The notes under the pieces are model-generated. The model ran no database searches and was not told where the DNA came from. It saw nothing but the letters and a program-made list of their open reading frames with translations. From contig NC_087062.1 of the NCBI RefSeq assembly GCF_963678635.1, forward strand, positions 100,733,209-100,797,208: a DNA stretch of 64,000 bases, written 5' to 3'. Position numbers and translations under genes: made by a program. The DNA is from Symsagittifera roscoffensis (Eukaryota; Xenacoelomorpha; Acoela; Convolutidae). Below are positions 40,501-55,335 of this stretch, in pieces. Position 1 is the stretch's first letter, and each line of letters starts with the position of its first letter.

Positions 40501-43500
40501 TGGACCCAATAGCCACCTCCTTATGACTTACTCCGAATGGACACAATAGCAACCTCCTCATGACTTACTCCGAATGGACACAATAGCCACCTCCTCATGA
40601 CTTACTCCGAATGGACACAATAGCCACCTCCTCATGACTTACTCCGAATGGACCCAATAGCCACCTCCTCATGATTTACTCCAAATGGACACAATAGCCA
40701 CCTCCTTATGACTTACTCCGAATGGACACAATAGCAACCTCCTCATGACTTACTCCGAATGGACACAATAACCACCTCCTCATGACTTACTCCAATTGGA
40801 CACAATAGCCACCTCCTCATGACTTACTCCGAATGGACACAATAGCCACCTCCTCATGATTTACTCTAAAAGGATACAATAGCCACCTCCTTATGACTTA
40901 CTCCGAATGGACAAAATAGCCACCTTCTCATGACCTACTCCGAATGGACACAATAGCAACCTCCTCATGACTTACTCCGAATGGACACAAAAGCCACCTC
41001 CTCATGACTTACTCCGAATGGTCACAATAGTTTAATTTGCAAAGAATTAACTCAGAGCGCCACCTCCTATTGACTTACTCCGAATGGACAAATAGCCACC
41101 TCCTCATGGCTTACTCCGAATGTACACAATAGCCACCTCCTCATGACTTACTCCGAATGGACACAATAGTCACCTCATCATGACTTACTCCGAATGGACA
41201 CAATAGCCACCTTCTCATGACTTACTCCGAATGGACACAATAGCCACCTCCTCAGGACTTAATCCGAATGGACACAATAGTCACCTCCTCATGACCTACT
41301 CCGAATGGACACAAAAGCCACCTCCTCAAGACTTACTCCGAATGGTCACAATAGTTTAATTTGCAAAGAATTAACTCAGAGCGCCACCTCCTCATGACTT
41401 ACTCCGAATGGACAAATAGCCACCTCCTCATGGCTTACTCCGAATGGACACAATAGCCACCTCCTCATGACTTACTCCGAATGGACACAATAGCCACCTC
41501 CTCATGACTTACTCCGAATGGACCCAATAGCCACCTCCTCATGATTTACTCCAAATGGACACAATAGCCACCTCCTTATGACTTACTCCGAATGGACACA
41601 ATAGCAACCTCCTCATGACTTACTCCGAATGGACACAATAACCACCTTCTCATGACTTACTCCGAATGGACAAATAGCCACCTCCTCATGACTTACTCCG
41701 AATGGACACAATAGCCACCTCCTCATGATTTACTCCGAATGGACAAATAGCCAGCTCCTCATGACTTACTCCGAATGGACACAATAGCCACCTCCTCATG
41801 ATTTACTCCGAATGGATACAATAGTCACCTCCTCATGACTTACTACGAATGGACACAATAGCCACCTCCTCATGACTTACTCCGAATGGACACAATAGCC
41901 ACCTCCTCATGATTTACTCCAAATGGACACAATAGCCACCTCCTTATGACTTACTCCGAATGGACACAATAGCCACCTCCTCATGATTTACTCTAAATGG
42001 ACACAATAGCCACCTTCTCATGACTTACTCCGAATGGACACAATAGCCACCTTCTCATGACTTACTCCGAATGGACACAATAGCCACCTCCTTATGACTT
42101 ACTCCGAATGGACACAATAGCCACCTCCTCATGATTTACTCTAAATGGACACAATAGCCACCTCCTCATGATTTACTCTAAATGGACACAATAGCCACCT
42201 CCTCAAGATTTACTGTAAATGGAAACAATAGCCACATCCTTATGACTTACTTCGAATGGACACAATAGCCACCTCCTCATGATTTACTCTAAATGAACAC
42301 AATAGCCACCTCCTCATGATTTACTCTAAATAGACACAATAGCCACCTCCTCATGATTTACTCTAAATGGACACAATAGCCACCTCCTCATGATTTACTC
42401 TAAATGGACACAATAGCCACCTCCTCATGATTTACTCTAAATGGACACAATAGCCACCTCCTCATGATTTACTCTAAATGGACACAATAGCCACCTTCTC
42501 ATGACTTACTCCGAATGGACACAATAGCCACCTCCTTATGACTTACTCCGAATGGACACAATAGCCACCTCCTCATGATTTACTCTAAATGAACACAATA
42601 GCCACCTCCTCATGATTTACTCTAAATAGACACAATAGCCACCTCCTCATGATTTACTCTAAATGGACACAATAGCCAACTCCTCATGATTTACTCTAAA
42701 TGGACACAATAGCCACCTCCTCATGATTTACTCTAAATGGACACAATAGCCACCTTCTCATGACTTACCCCGAATGGACACAATAGCCACCTTCTCATGA
42801 CTTACTCCGAATGGACACAATAGCCACCTCCTTATGACTTACTCCGAATGGACACAATAGCCACCTCTTCATGATTTACTCTAAATGAACACAATAGCCA
42901 CCTCCTCATGATTTACTCTAAATAGACACAATAGCCACCTCCTCATGATTTACTCTAAATGGACACAATAGCCAACTCCTCATGATTTACTCTAAATGGA
43001 CACAAGAGCCACCTCCTCATGATTTACTCTAAATGGACACAATAGCCACCTTCTCATGATTTACCCCGAATGGACACAATAGCCACCTCCTCATGACTTA
43101 CTCCGAATGGTCACATTAGTTTAATTTGCAAGGAATTAACTCAGAGCGCCACCTCCTAATGACTTACTCCGAATGGACAAATAGCCACCTCCTCGTGGCT
43201 TACTCCGAATGGGCACAATAGCCACCTCCTTATGACTTACTCCGAATGGACACAATATTTACCTCCTCATGATTTACTCTAAATGGACACAATAGCCACC
43301 TCCTCATGATTTACTCTAAATGGACACAATAGCCACCTCCTCAAGATATACTGTAAATGGAAAGAATAGCCACCTCCTTATGACTTACTCCGAATGGACA
43401 CAATAGCCACCTCCTCATGATTTACTCTAAATGAACACAATAGCCACCTCCTCATGATTTACTCTAAATGGACACAATAGCCACCTCCTCATGATTTACT

Positions 43501-46500
43501 CTAAATGGACACAATAGCCACCTTCTCATGACTTACTCCGAATGGACACAATAGCCACCTCCTTATGACTTACTCCGAATGGACACAATAACCACCTCCT
43601 CATGATTTACTCTAAATGAACACAATAGCCACCTCCTCATGATTTACTCTAAATAGACACAATAGCCACCTCCTCATGATTTACTCTAAATGGACACAAT
43701 AGCCAACTCCTCATGATTTACTCTAAATGGACACAATAGCCACCTCCTCATGATTTACTCTAAATGGACACAATAGCCACCTTCTCATGACTTACCCCGA
43801 ATGGACACAATAGCCACCTCCTCATGACTTACTCCGAATGGTCACATTAGTTTAATTTGCAAGGAATTAACTCAGAGCGCCACCTCCTAATGACTTACTC
43901 CGAATGGACAAATAGCCACCTCCTCGTGGCTTACTCCGAATGGACATAATAGCCACCTCCTCATGACTTACTCCGAATGGACACAATAGCCACCTTCTCA
44001 TGACTTACTCCGAATGGACACAATAGCCACCTCCTCAGGACTTAATCCGAATGGACACAATAGTCACCTCCTCATGACCTACTCCGAATGGACACAAAAG
44101 CCACCTCCTCAAGACTTACTCCGAATGGTCACAATAGTTTAATTTGCAAGGAATTAACTCAGAGCGCCACCTCCTCATGACTTACTCCGAATGGACAAAT
44201 AGCCACCTCCTCATGGCTTACTCCGAATGGACACAATAGCCACCTCCTCATGACTTACTCCGAATGGACACAATAGTCACCTCCTTATGACTTACTCCGA
44301 ATGGACACAATAGCAACCTATTCATGACTTACTCCGAATGGACACAATAACCACCTTCTCATGACTTACTCCGAATGGACAAATAGCCACCTCCTCATGA
44401 CTTACTCCAATTGGACACAATAGCCACCTCCTTATGACTTACTCCGAATGGACACAATAGCCACCTCCTCATGATTTACTCTAAATGAACACAATAGCCA
44501 CCTCCTCATGATTTACTCTAAATAGACACAATAGCCACCTCCTCATGATTTACTCTAAATGGACACAATAGCCAACTCCTCATGATTTACTCTAAATGGA
44601 CACAATAGCCACCTCCTCATGATTTACTCTAAATGGACACAATAGCCACCTTCTCATGACTTACCCCGAATGGACACAATAGCCACCTCCTCATGACTTA
44701 CTCCGAATGGTCACATTAGTTTAATTTGCAAGGAATTAACTCAGAGCGCCACCTCCTAATGACTTACTCCGAATGGACAAATAGCCACCTCCTCGTGGCT
44801 TACTCCGAATGGACATAATAGCCACCTCCTCATGACTTACTCCGAATGGACACAATAGTCACCTCATCATGACTTACTCCGAATGGACACAATAGCCACC
44901 TTCTCATGACTTACTCCGAATGGACACAATAGCCACCTCCTCAGGACTTAATCCGAATGGACACAATAGTCACCTCCTCATGACCTACTCCGAATGGACA
45001 CAAAAGCCACCTCCTCAAGACTTACTCCGAATGGTCACAATAGTTTAATTTGCAAGGAATTAACTCAGAGCGCCACCTCCTCATGACTTACTCCGAATGG
45101 ACAAATAGCCACCTCCTCATGGCTTACTCCGAATGGACACAATAGCCACCTCCTCATGACTTACTCCGAATGGACACAATAGCCACCTCCTTATGACTTA
45201 CTCCGAATGGACACAATAGCAACCTATTCATGACTTACTCCGAATGGACACAATAACCACCTTCTCATGACTTACTCCGAATGGACAAATAGCCACCTCC
45301 TCATGACTTACTCCAATTGGACACAATAGCCACCTCCTCATGACTTACTCCGAATGGACACAATAGCCACCTCCTCATGATTTACTCTAAAAGGATACAA
45401 TAGCCACCTCCTTATGACTTACTCCGAATGGACACAATAGCCACCTTCTCATGACCTACTCCGAATGGACACAATAGCAACTCCTCATGACTTACTCCGA
45501 ATGGACACAAAAGCCACCTCCTCATGACTTACTCCGAATGGTCACAATAGTTTAATTTGCAAGGAATTAACTCAGAGCGCCACCTCCTAATGACTTACTC
45601 CGAATGGACACAATAGCCACCTCCTCATGACTTACTCCGAATGGACACAATAGTCACCTCATCATGACTTACTCCGAATGGACACAATAGCCACCTTCTC
45701 ATGACTTACTCCGAATGGACACAATAGCCACCTCCTCAGGACTTAATCCGAATGGACACAATAGTCACCTCCTCATGACCTACTCCGAATGGACACAAAA
45801 GCCACCTCCTCAAGACTTACTCCGAATGGTCACAATAGTTTAATTTGCAAGGAATTAACTCAGAGCGCCACCTCCTCTTGACTTACTCCGAATGGACAAA
45901 TAGCCACCTCCTCTTGGTTTACTCCGAATGGACACAATAGCCACCTCCTCATGACTTACTCCGAATGGACCCAATAGCCACCTCCTCATGATTTACTCCA
46001 AATGGACACAATAGCCACATCCTTATGACTTACTCCGAATGGACACAATAGCAACCTCCTCATGACTTACTCCGAATGGACACAATAACCACCTTCTCAT
46101 GACTTACTCTGAATGGACACAATAGCCACCTCCTCATGATTTACTCCGAATGGACAAATAGCCACCTCCTCATGACTTACTCCGAATGGACACAATAGCC
46201 ACCTCCTCATGATTTACTCCGAATGGATACAATAGTCACCTCCTCATGACTTACTACGAATGGACACAATAGCCACCTCCTCATGACTTACTCCGAATGG
46301 ACACAATAGCCACCTCCTCATGATTTACTCCAAATGGACACAATAGCCACCTCCTTATGACTTACTCCGAATGGACACAATAGCCACCTCCTCATGATTT
46401 ACTCTAAATGGACACAATAGCCACCTAAATGAAAACAATAGCCACCTTCTCATGACTTACTCCGAATGGACACAATAGCCACCTTCTCATGACTTACTCC

Positions 46501-49500
46501 GAATGGACACAATAGCCACCTCCTTATGACTTACTCCGAATGGACACAATAGCCACCTCCTCATGATTTACTCTAAATGGACACAATAGCCACCTCCTCA
46601 TGATTTACTCTAAATGGACACAATAGCCACCTCCTCAAGATTTACTGTAATTGGAAACAATAGCCACCTCCTTATGACTTACTCCGAATGGACACAATAG
46701 CCACCTCCTCATGATTTACTCCAAATGGACCAAATGGCCAAATAGCCACCTCCTCATGACTTACTCCGAATGGACACAATTGCCAGCTCCTCATGATTTA
46801 CTCCGAATGGACAAATAGCCACCTCCTCATGACTTACTCCGAATGGACACAATAGCCATCTCCTCATGACTTACTCCGAAGGGACAAATAGCCACCTCCT
46901 CTTGGTTTACTCCGAATGGACACAATAGCCACCTCCTCATGACTTACTCCGAATGGACACAATAGCCACCTCCTCATGACTTACTCCGAATGGACCCAAT
47001 AGCCACCTCCTCATGATTTACTCCAAATGGACACAATAGCCACCTCCTTATGACATACTCCGAATGGACACAATAGCAACCTCCTCATGACTTACTCCGA
47101 ATGGACACAATAACCACCTTCTCATGACTTACTCCGAATGGACACAATAGCCATCTCCTCATGATTTACTCCGAATGGACAAATAGCCACCTCCTCATGA
47201 CTTACTCCGAATGGACACAATAGCCACCTCCTCATGATTTACTCCGAATGGATACAATAGTCACCTCCTCATGACTTACTCCGAATGGACACATTAGCCA
47301 CCTCCTCATGACTTACTCCGAATGGACACAATAACCACCTTCTCATGACTTACTCCGAATGGACACAATAGCCACCTCCTCATGATTTACTCCAAATGGA
47401 CACAATAGCCACCTCCTTATGACTTACTCCGAATGGACACAATAGCCACCTCCTCATGATTTACTCTAAATGGACACAATAGCCACCTTCTCATGGTTTA
47501 CTCCGAATGGACACAATAGCCATCTTCTCAAGACTTGCTCCGAATGGACACAATAGCCACCTCCTTATGACTTACTCCGAATGGACACAATAGCCACCTC
47601 CTCATGATTTACTCTAAATGGACACAATAGCCACCTCCTCATGATTTACTCTAAATGGACAAAATAGCCACCTCCTCAAGATTTACTGTAAATGGAAACA
47701 ATAGCCACCTCCTTATGACTTACTCCGAATGGACACAATAGCCACCTCCTCATGATTTACTCTAAATGAACACAATAGCCACCTCCTCATGATTTACTCT
47801 AAATAGACACAATAGCCACCTCCTCATGATTTACTGTAAATGGACACAATAGCCACCTTCTCATGACTTCCTCCGAATGGACACAATAGCCACCTCTTTA
47901 TGACTTACTCCGAATGGACACAATAGCCACCTCCTCATGATTTTCTCTAAATGAACACAATAGCCACCTCCTCATGATTTACTCTAAATAGACACATAGG
48001 CCACCTCCTCATGATTTACTCTAAATGGACACAATAGCCACCTCCTCATGATTTACTCTAAATGGACACAATAGCCACCTCCTCATGATTTACTCTAAAT
48101 GGACACAATAGCCACCTTCTCATGACTTACACCGAATGGACACAATAGCCACCTCCTCATGACTTACTCCGAATGGTCACATTAGTTTAATTTGCAAGGA
48201 AATAACTCAGAGCGCCACCTCCTCATGACATACTCCGAATGAACAAATAGCCACCTCCTCATGAATGGTCTCCTCCACCTTACTCCGAATGGTCACAATA
48301 GCCACCTCCTTATGACTTACTCCGAATGGACACAATAGCCACCTCCTCATTATTTACTCTAAATGGACACAATAGCTACCTTCTCATGACTTACTCCGAA
48401 TGGACACAATAGTCACCTCCTTATGACTTACTCCGAATGGACACAATAGCCACCTCCTCATGATTTACTCTAAATGGACAAAATAGCCACCTCCTCATGA
48501 TTTACTCTAAATGGACACAATAGCCACCTCCTCATGGTTTACTCTAAATGCACACAATAGCCACCTCCTCATGATTTACTCCAAATGGGCACAAAAGCCA
48601 CCTCCTTATGACTTACTCCGAATGGACACAATATACACCTCCTCATGATTTACTCTAAATGGACACAAAAGCCACCTTCTCATGATTTACTCTAAATGGA
48701 CACAAAAGCCACCTCCTCATGATTTACTCTAAATGGACACAATAGCCACCTCCTCATGATTTACTCTAAATGGACACAATAGCCACCTTCTCATGACTTA
48801 CTCCGAATGGACACAATAGCCACCTCCTCATGACTTACTCCGAATGGTCACAATAGTTTAATTTGCAAGGAATTAACTCAGAGCACCACCTCCTCATGAC
48901 TTACTCCGAATGAACAAATAGCCACCTCCTCATGACTTACTCCGAATGGTCACAATAGCCACCTCCTTATGACTTACTCCGAATGGACACAATAGCCACC
49001 TCCTCATGATTTACTCTAAATGGACACAATAGCCACCTTCTCATGACTTACTCCGAATGGACACAATATCCGCCTCCTTATGACTTACTCCGAATGGACA
49101 CATTAGCCACCTCCTCATGATTTACTCTAAATGGACAAAAAAGCCACCTCCTCATGATTTACTCTAAACGGACACAATAGCCACCTCCTCATGATTTATT
49201 CTAAATGCACACAATAGCCACCTCCTCATGATTTACTCTAAATGGACACAATAGCAACCTCCTCATGATTTACTCTAAATGGACACAATAGCCACCTTAT
49301 CATGACTTACTCCGAATGGACACAATAGCCACCTTCTCATGACTTACTCCGAATGGACACAATAGCCACCTCCTTATGACTTACTCCGAATGGACACAAT
49401 AGCCACCTCCTCATGATTAGCTCTAAATGGACACAATAGCCATCTCCTCATGATTTACTCTAAATGGACACAATAGCCAACTTCTCATGACTTACTCCGA

Positions 49501-52500
49501 ATGGACACAATAGCCACCTCCTTATGACTTACTCCGGATGGACACAATAGCCACCTCCTTATGACTTACTCCGAATGGACACAATAGCCACCTCCTCATG
49601 ATTTTCTCTAAATGGACACAATAGCCACTTCCTCATGATTTACTCTATATGGACACAATAGCCACCTCCTCATGATTTACTCTAAATTGACACAATAGCC
49701 ACGTCCTCATGATTTACTCTAAATGGGCACAATAGCCACCTTCTCATGACTTACTCCGAATGGACACAATAGCCACCTTCTCATGAATTACTCCGAATGG
49801 ACACAATAGCCACCTCCTTATGACTTACTCCGAATGGACACAATAGCCACCTCCTCATGACTTACTCCGAATGGACACAATAGCCACCTCCTTATGACTT
49901 ACTCTAAATGGACACAATAGCCACCTTCTCATGACTTACTCCGAATGGACACAATAGCCACCTTCTCATGACTTACTCCGAATAGACACAATAGCCACCT
50001 CCTTATGACTTACTCCGAATGGACACAATAGCCACCTCCTCATGATTTACTCTAAATGGACACAATAGCCACCTCCTCATGATTTACTCTAAATGGACAC
50101 AATAGCCACCTTCTCATGACTTACTCCGAATGGACACAATGGCCACCTTCTCATGACTTACTCCGAATGGACACCATAGCCACCTCCTTATGACTTACTC
50201 CGAATGGACACAATAGCCACCTCCTCATGACTTACTCTAAATGGACACAATAGCCACCTCCTTATGACTTACTCTAAATGGACACAATAAACACTTTCTC
50301 ATGACTTACTCCGAATGGACACAATAGCCACCTTCTCATGACTTACTCCGAATGGACACAATAGCCACCTCCTTATGACTTACTCCGAATGGAACACTTT
50401 AGCCACCTCCTCATGATTTACTCTAAATGGACACAATAGCCACCTCCTCATGATTTACTCTAAATGGACACAATAGCCACCTCCTCATGATTTACTCTAA
50501 ATGGACACAATAGCCACCTTCTCATGACTTACTCCGAATGGACACAAAAGCCACCTCCTTATGACATACTCTAAATGGACACAATAGCCACCTCCTCATG
50601 ATTTACTCTAAATGGACACAATAGCCACCTTCTCATGACTTATTCCGAATGGACACAATAGCCACCGCCTTATGACTTACTCTAAATGGACACAATAGCC
50701 ACCTTCTCATGACTTACTCCGAATGGACACAATAGCCACCTCCTCATGATTTACTCTAAATGGACACAATAGCCACCTTCTCATGACTTACTCCGAATGG
50801 ACACAATGGCCACCTTCTCATGACTTACTCCGAATGGACACCATAGCCACCTCCTTATGACTTACTCCGAATGGACACAATAGCCACCTCCTCATGATTT
50901 ACTCTAAATGGACACAATAGCCACCTCCTCATGATTTACTCTAAATGGACACAATAGCCACCTTCTCATGACTTACTCCGAATGAACACAATAGCCACCT
51001 CCTTATGACTTAATCCGAATGGACACAATAGCCACCTCCTTATGACTTACTCCGAATGGACACAATAGCCACCTCCTCATGATTTACTCTAAATGGACAC
51101 AATAGCCACCTCCTCATGATTTACTCTAAATGGACACAATAGCCACCTCCTCATGATTTACTCTAAATGGACACAATAGCCACCTTCTCATGACTTACTC
51201 CGAATGGACACAAAAGCCACCTCCTTATGACATACTCTAAATGGACACAATAGCCACCTCCTCATGATTTACTCTAAATGGACACAATAGCCACCTTCTC
51301 ATGACTTATTCCGAATGGACACAATAGCCACCGCCTTATGACTTACTCTAAATGGACACAATAGCCACCTTCTCATGACTTACTCCGAATGGACACAATA
51401 GCCACCTCCTTATGACTTACTCTAAATGGACACAATAGCCACCTCCTCATGATTTACTCTAAATGGACACAATAGCCACCTCCTCATGACTTACTCCGAA
51501 TGGACACAAAAGCCACCTCCTCATGACTTACTCCGAATGGACACAATAGCCACCTTCTCGTGACTTACTCCGAATGGACACAATAGCCACCTCCTCATGA
51601 CTTACTCCGAATGGACACAATAGCCACCTCCTTATGACTTACTCTAAATGGAACAATAGCCACCTCCTTATGACTTACTCCAAATGGACACAATATCCAC
51701 CTCTTGATGACTTACTCCGAATGGACACAATAGCCACCTCCTCATGATTTACTCTAAATGGACACAATAGCCACCTCCTCATGATTTACTCTAAATGGAC
51801 ACAATAGCCACCTTCTCATGACTTACTCCGAATGGACACAATAGCCACCTCCTTATGACTTACTCTAAATGGTCACAATAGCCACCTCCTTATGACTTAC
51901 TCCAAATGGACACAATAGCCACCTTTTGATGACTTACTCCGAATGGACACAATAGCCACTTCCTCATGATTTACTCTAAATGGACAGAATAGCCACCTCC
52001 TCATCATTTACTCTAAATTGACACAATAGCCACCTTCTTATGACTTACTCCGAATGGACACAAAAGCCACCTTCTCATGACTTAATCCGAATGGACACAA
52101 AAGCCACCTCCTCATGATTTACTCCAAATGGACACAATAGCCACCTCTTGATGACTTACTCCGAATGGACACAATAGCCACCTCCTCATGACCTACTCCG
52201 AATGGACACAATAGCCACCTCCTCATGACTTACTCTAAATGGACACAATAGCCACCTTCTCATGACTTACTCCGAATGGACACAATAGCCACCTCCTCAT
52301 GACTTACTGCGAATGGACACAATAGCCACCTCCTTATGACTTACTCTAAATGGACACAATATCCACCTCCTTATGACTTAATCCAAATGGACACAATAGC
52401 CACCTCTTGATGACTTACTCCGAATGGACACAATAGCCACCTCCTCACGATTTACTCTAAATGGACACAATAGTCACCTTCTCATCACTTACTCCGAATG

Positions 52501-53943
52501 GACACAATAGCCACCTCCTCATGATTTACTCTAAATGGACACAATAGCCACCTTCTCATGCCTTACTCCGAATGGACAAAATAGCCACCTCCTTATGACA
52601 TACTCTAAATGGACACAATAGTCACCTCCTTATGACTTACTCCAAACGAAACAATAGCCACCTCTTGATGACTTACTCCGAATGGACACAATAGCCACCT
52701 CCTCATGATTTACTCTAAATGGACACAATAGCCACCTCCTCATGATTTACTCTAAATGGACACAATAGCCACCTTCTCATGACTTACTCCGAATGGACAT
52801 AATAGCCACCTTCTCATGACTTCTCAGAATGAACACAATAGCCACCTCCTTAGGACTTACTCTAAAGGGACACAATAGCCACCTCCTTATGACTTACTCC
52901 AAATGAACACAATAGCCACCTCTTGATGACTTACTCCGAATGGACACAATAGCCATCTCCTCATGATTTACTCTAAATGGACACAATAGCCACCTCCTCA
53001 TGATTTACTCTAAATGGACACAATAGCCACCTCCTCATGATTTACTCTAAATGGACACAATAGCCACCTCCTCATGATTTACTCTAAATGGACACATTAG
53101 CCACCTTCTCATGACTTACTCCGAATGGACACAATAGCCACCTTCTCATGACTTCTCCGAATGGACACAATAGCCACCTCCTCATGATTTACTCTAAATG
53201 GACACAATAGCCACCTCCTCATGATTTACTCTAAATGGACACAATAGCCACCTCCTCATGATTTACTCTAAATGGACACAATAGCCACCTTCTCATGACT
53301 TACTACGAATGGACACAATAGCCACCTTCTCATGACTTCTCCGAATGGACACAATAGCCACCTCCTTATGACTTACTCTAAATGGACACAATAGCCACCT
53401 CCTTATGACTTACTCCAAATGGACGCAATAGCCACCTCGTTATGACTCTAAATGGACACAATAGCCACCTCCTCATGATTTACTCTAAATGGACACAATA
53501 GCCACCTTCTCATGACTTACTCCGAATGGACACAATAGCCACCTTCTCATGACTTCTGCGAATGGACACAATAGCCACCTCCTCATGATTTACTCTAAAT
53601 GGACACAATAGCCACCTCCTCATGATTTACTCTAAATGGACACAATAGCCACCTTCTCATGACTTACTCCGAATGGACACAATAGCCACCTTCTCATGAC
53701 TTCTCCGAATGGACACAATAGCCACCTCCTTATGACTTACTCCAAATGGACACAATAGCCACCTCCTCATGACTTCCTCCGAATGGACACAATAGCCACC
53801 TCCTCATGATTTACTCTAATTGGACACAATAGCCACCTCCCCATGATTTACTCTAAATGGACACAATAGCCACCTGCTCATGATTTACTCTAAATGGACA
53901 CAATAGCCACCTCCCCATGACTTACTCCGAATGGACACAATAG
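25549..53943 (+). repeat. 28-kb array of a 37-bp minisatellite
   Basis: The consensus unit is 37 bp, for example starting GCCACCTCCTCATGACTTAC and ending CACAATA. Length divided by period gives roughly 740 units (not counted one by one). Left of about 42 kb most units have ACTTACTCCGAATGG; to the right a second type with ATTTACTCTAAATGG becomes common and the two types alternate in blocks. More than thirty 28-nt spacers (TTTAATTTGCAAGG and onward, first at 25859-25886) interrupt the array. 37 is not a multiple of 3, so no long frame persists. The array lies wholly inside UGT intron 3. Confidence 0.95.
29606..29805. other. Assembly gap (200 N)
   Basis: Exactly 200 N inside the 37-bp array. 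The round size suggests a placeholder, so the true array length is unknown. Confidence 0.98.
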
Positions 53944-54060
53944 TTTAGTTTGATTGATTTGTTCGATTGAATAAATTGAAGAAAGAACTCAAATTTATAA
54001 GAAGACAAGGCGGCAACTTTGAAAAAACTTTTTAATTTTTAAATGAAAACTTTGTTTCAG

Positions 54061-54174
54061 GGTTTGTTCCTGATGAGCTCACGTACCCTCCGATGATAGC
54101 GGAGCTCTCTGATTGGCTGGAAAAAGCGAATGGTGCAGTCATTTTCATCAGCCTGGGAACATTGACCGTCATAG
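54061..54174 (+). CDS. UGT exon 4: start of the nucleotide-sugar domain
   Basis: 114 nt after TTTGTTTCAG. It opens with GG to complete the Gly codon from exon 3 and reads FVPDELTYPP, a helix ending DWLEKANG, and the strand AVIFISLGTL, the conserved start of the UDP-sugar-binding Rossmann domain. To keep the frame with exon 5 the exon must end at 54174. The intron then starts GCAAGG (54175), a GC-AG intron; no GT in the neighbourhood preserves the frame. Confidence 0.78.
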
Positions 54175-54482
54175 GCAAGGCACACTTCATTTGACCACAG
54201 ACATTCTTCCAAGATGGCACTTATCACTTATTATTTCATGTATCCTGAATTCCAACTTATATGCTGCCTGTAATTTAGACCAAACACGACAGTTAAACAA
54301 CTGCTCGTAGGCGAGGCCAGGAATTCAAAAAATCAGGATCACATGAGCATATGCATGAGAACTTTATCCGATTATTCAGGCTTCAGAATGCAGCGCTCAT
54401 TCGAAAGAGCTCAAAAAAAGAAAAAAAATTGGCTTAATATTTGTCTTGGTTTGTTAAAACACAAGTTTTGTGCTGGTTGCAG
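54175..54482 (+). other. UGT intron 4 (GC-AG type)
   Basis: 308 nt from GC (54175-54176) to AG (54481-54482), with a T/G-rich 3' end. No other feature. Confidence 0.55.
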
Positions 54483-54593
54483 GGAAAGAAGAAACTGAAA
54501 CTCTGTTCCACCAATTGACGTCTCAGAAGCAATTCTACTTCATTTGGGCAGTGAAAACAACCATGATGGAACATCTGGACATAAAAACCACCC
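54483..54593 (+). CDS. UGT exon 5
   Basis: 111 nt, phase 1 to phase 1. It completes a Gly codon and reads a helix (KEETETLFHQL) and the strand FIWAVK, which matches the UGT order: after ISLGT comes a helix, then a strand with Phe-x-Trp. The donor GTAGGT at 54594 is chosen because it gives phase 1 as needed by exon 6; another GT four bases on breaks the frame. The last about 30 nt of this exon are included in a 279-bp tandem duplication with the intron that follows. Confidence 0.65.
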
Positions 54594-55119
54594 GTAGGTG
54601 TTTTCTAAACAAAGCACTGAACAAAAATCAACTATGGTGCTTTGCAGTGAGACAATCACGAGTTGTCCATTATCATAAATAGGAAAACACCTCATAATGC
54701 CTTAGAAAACCTAAAATACTATAATTGATTTTTTTTAAAAAAGGTTGAAAAAAAATTTTTTTCTTTTTTTTCATCATCCATTTTATAAAAAAAAACAGTA
54801 TGATTGGCTTTAAAACGTTTATGGCAAAAATAAGAGAAGTATTGATGGAACATCTGGACATAAAAACCACCCGTAGGTGTTTTCTAAACAAAGCACTGAA
54901 CAAAAATCAACTATGGTGCTTTGCAGTGAGACAATCACGAGTTGTCCCTTATCATAAATAGGAAAACACCTCATAATGCCTTAGAAAACCTAAAATACTA
55001 TAATTGATTTTTTTTTAAAAAAGGTTGAAAAAAATTTTTTTCTTTTTTTTCATCATCAATTTTGTAAAAAAAACAGTATGATTGGCTTTAAAACGTTTAT
55101 GGCAAAAATAAGAGAAGTA
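54564..55119 (+). repeat. 279-bp tandem duplication spanning the exon 5 end
   Basis: Two copies, 54564-54842 and 54843-55119, nearly identical, each starting TGATGGAACATCTGG and ending AGAGAAGT. Each contains the exon 5 end, its donor, and an A/T-rich stretch with a T-run/A-run able to form a hairpin. The second copy supplies a duplicate donor at 54873. Confidence 0.9.
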
Positions 55120-55261
55120 ACGAAAACTTTGAGCTTCTTGTTGATCGAAGTTACAATTCGTTTGCCTTTGTAGGTCAGAGAACACAAGTTTGAGAAATGC
55201 AACCGCAGGCAAGTGTAAAAATAACAGCATAGACACTTTCTCTGCTTCCCCCACATTTCAG

Positions 55262-55327
55262 ATGAGTTCAAGGCCGTTTCTAAGAGTCTAAAACTTTCGC
55301 ATGGTACCCCAATTGCAGCCGTAATTG
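55262..55327 (+). CDS. UGT exon 6 (short)
   Basis: 66 nt after CCCCCACATTTCAG. With phase 1 entry it reads EFKAVSKSLKLSHGTPIA, a plausible UGT linker between the Trp strand and the PSPG-type region. Exit in phase 1 at GT 55328 (ATTG then GTCAGG) would fit exon 7. Donor strength is poor and the 100-bp repeat begins about 10 nt downstream, so the right border is uncertain. Confidence 0.5.
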
Positions 55328-55335
55328 GTCAGGCT

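Noticed and set aside
25549-53943. CRISPR-like array
   Set aside because: The 37-bp units are contiguous with no unique spacers, the rare 28-nt inserts are all the same sequence, and the context is an animal gene.
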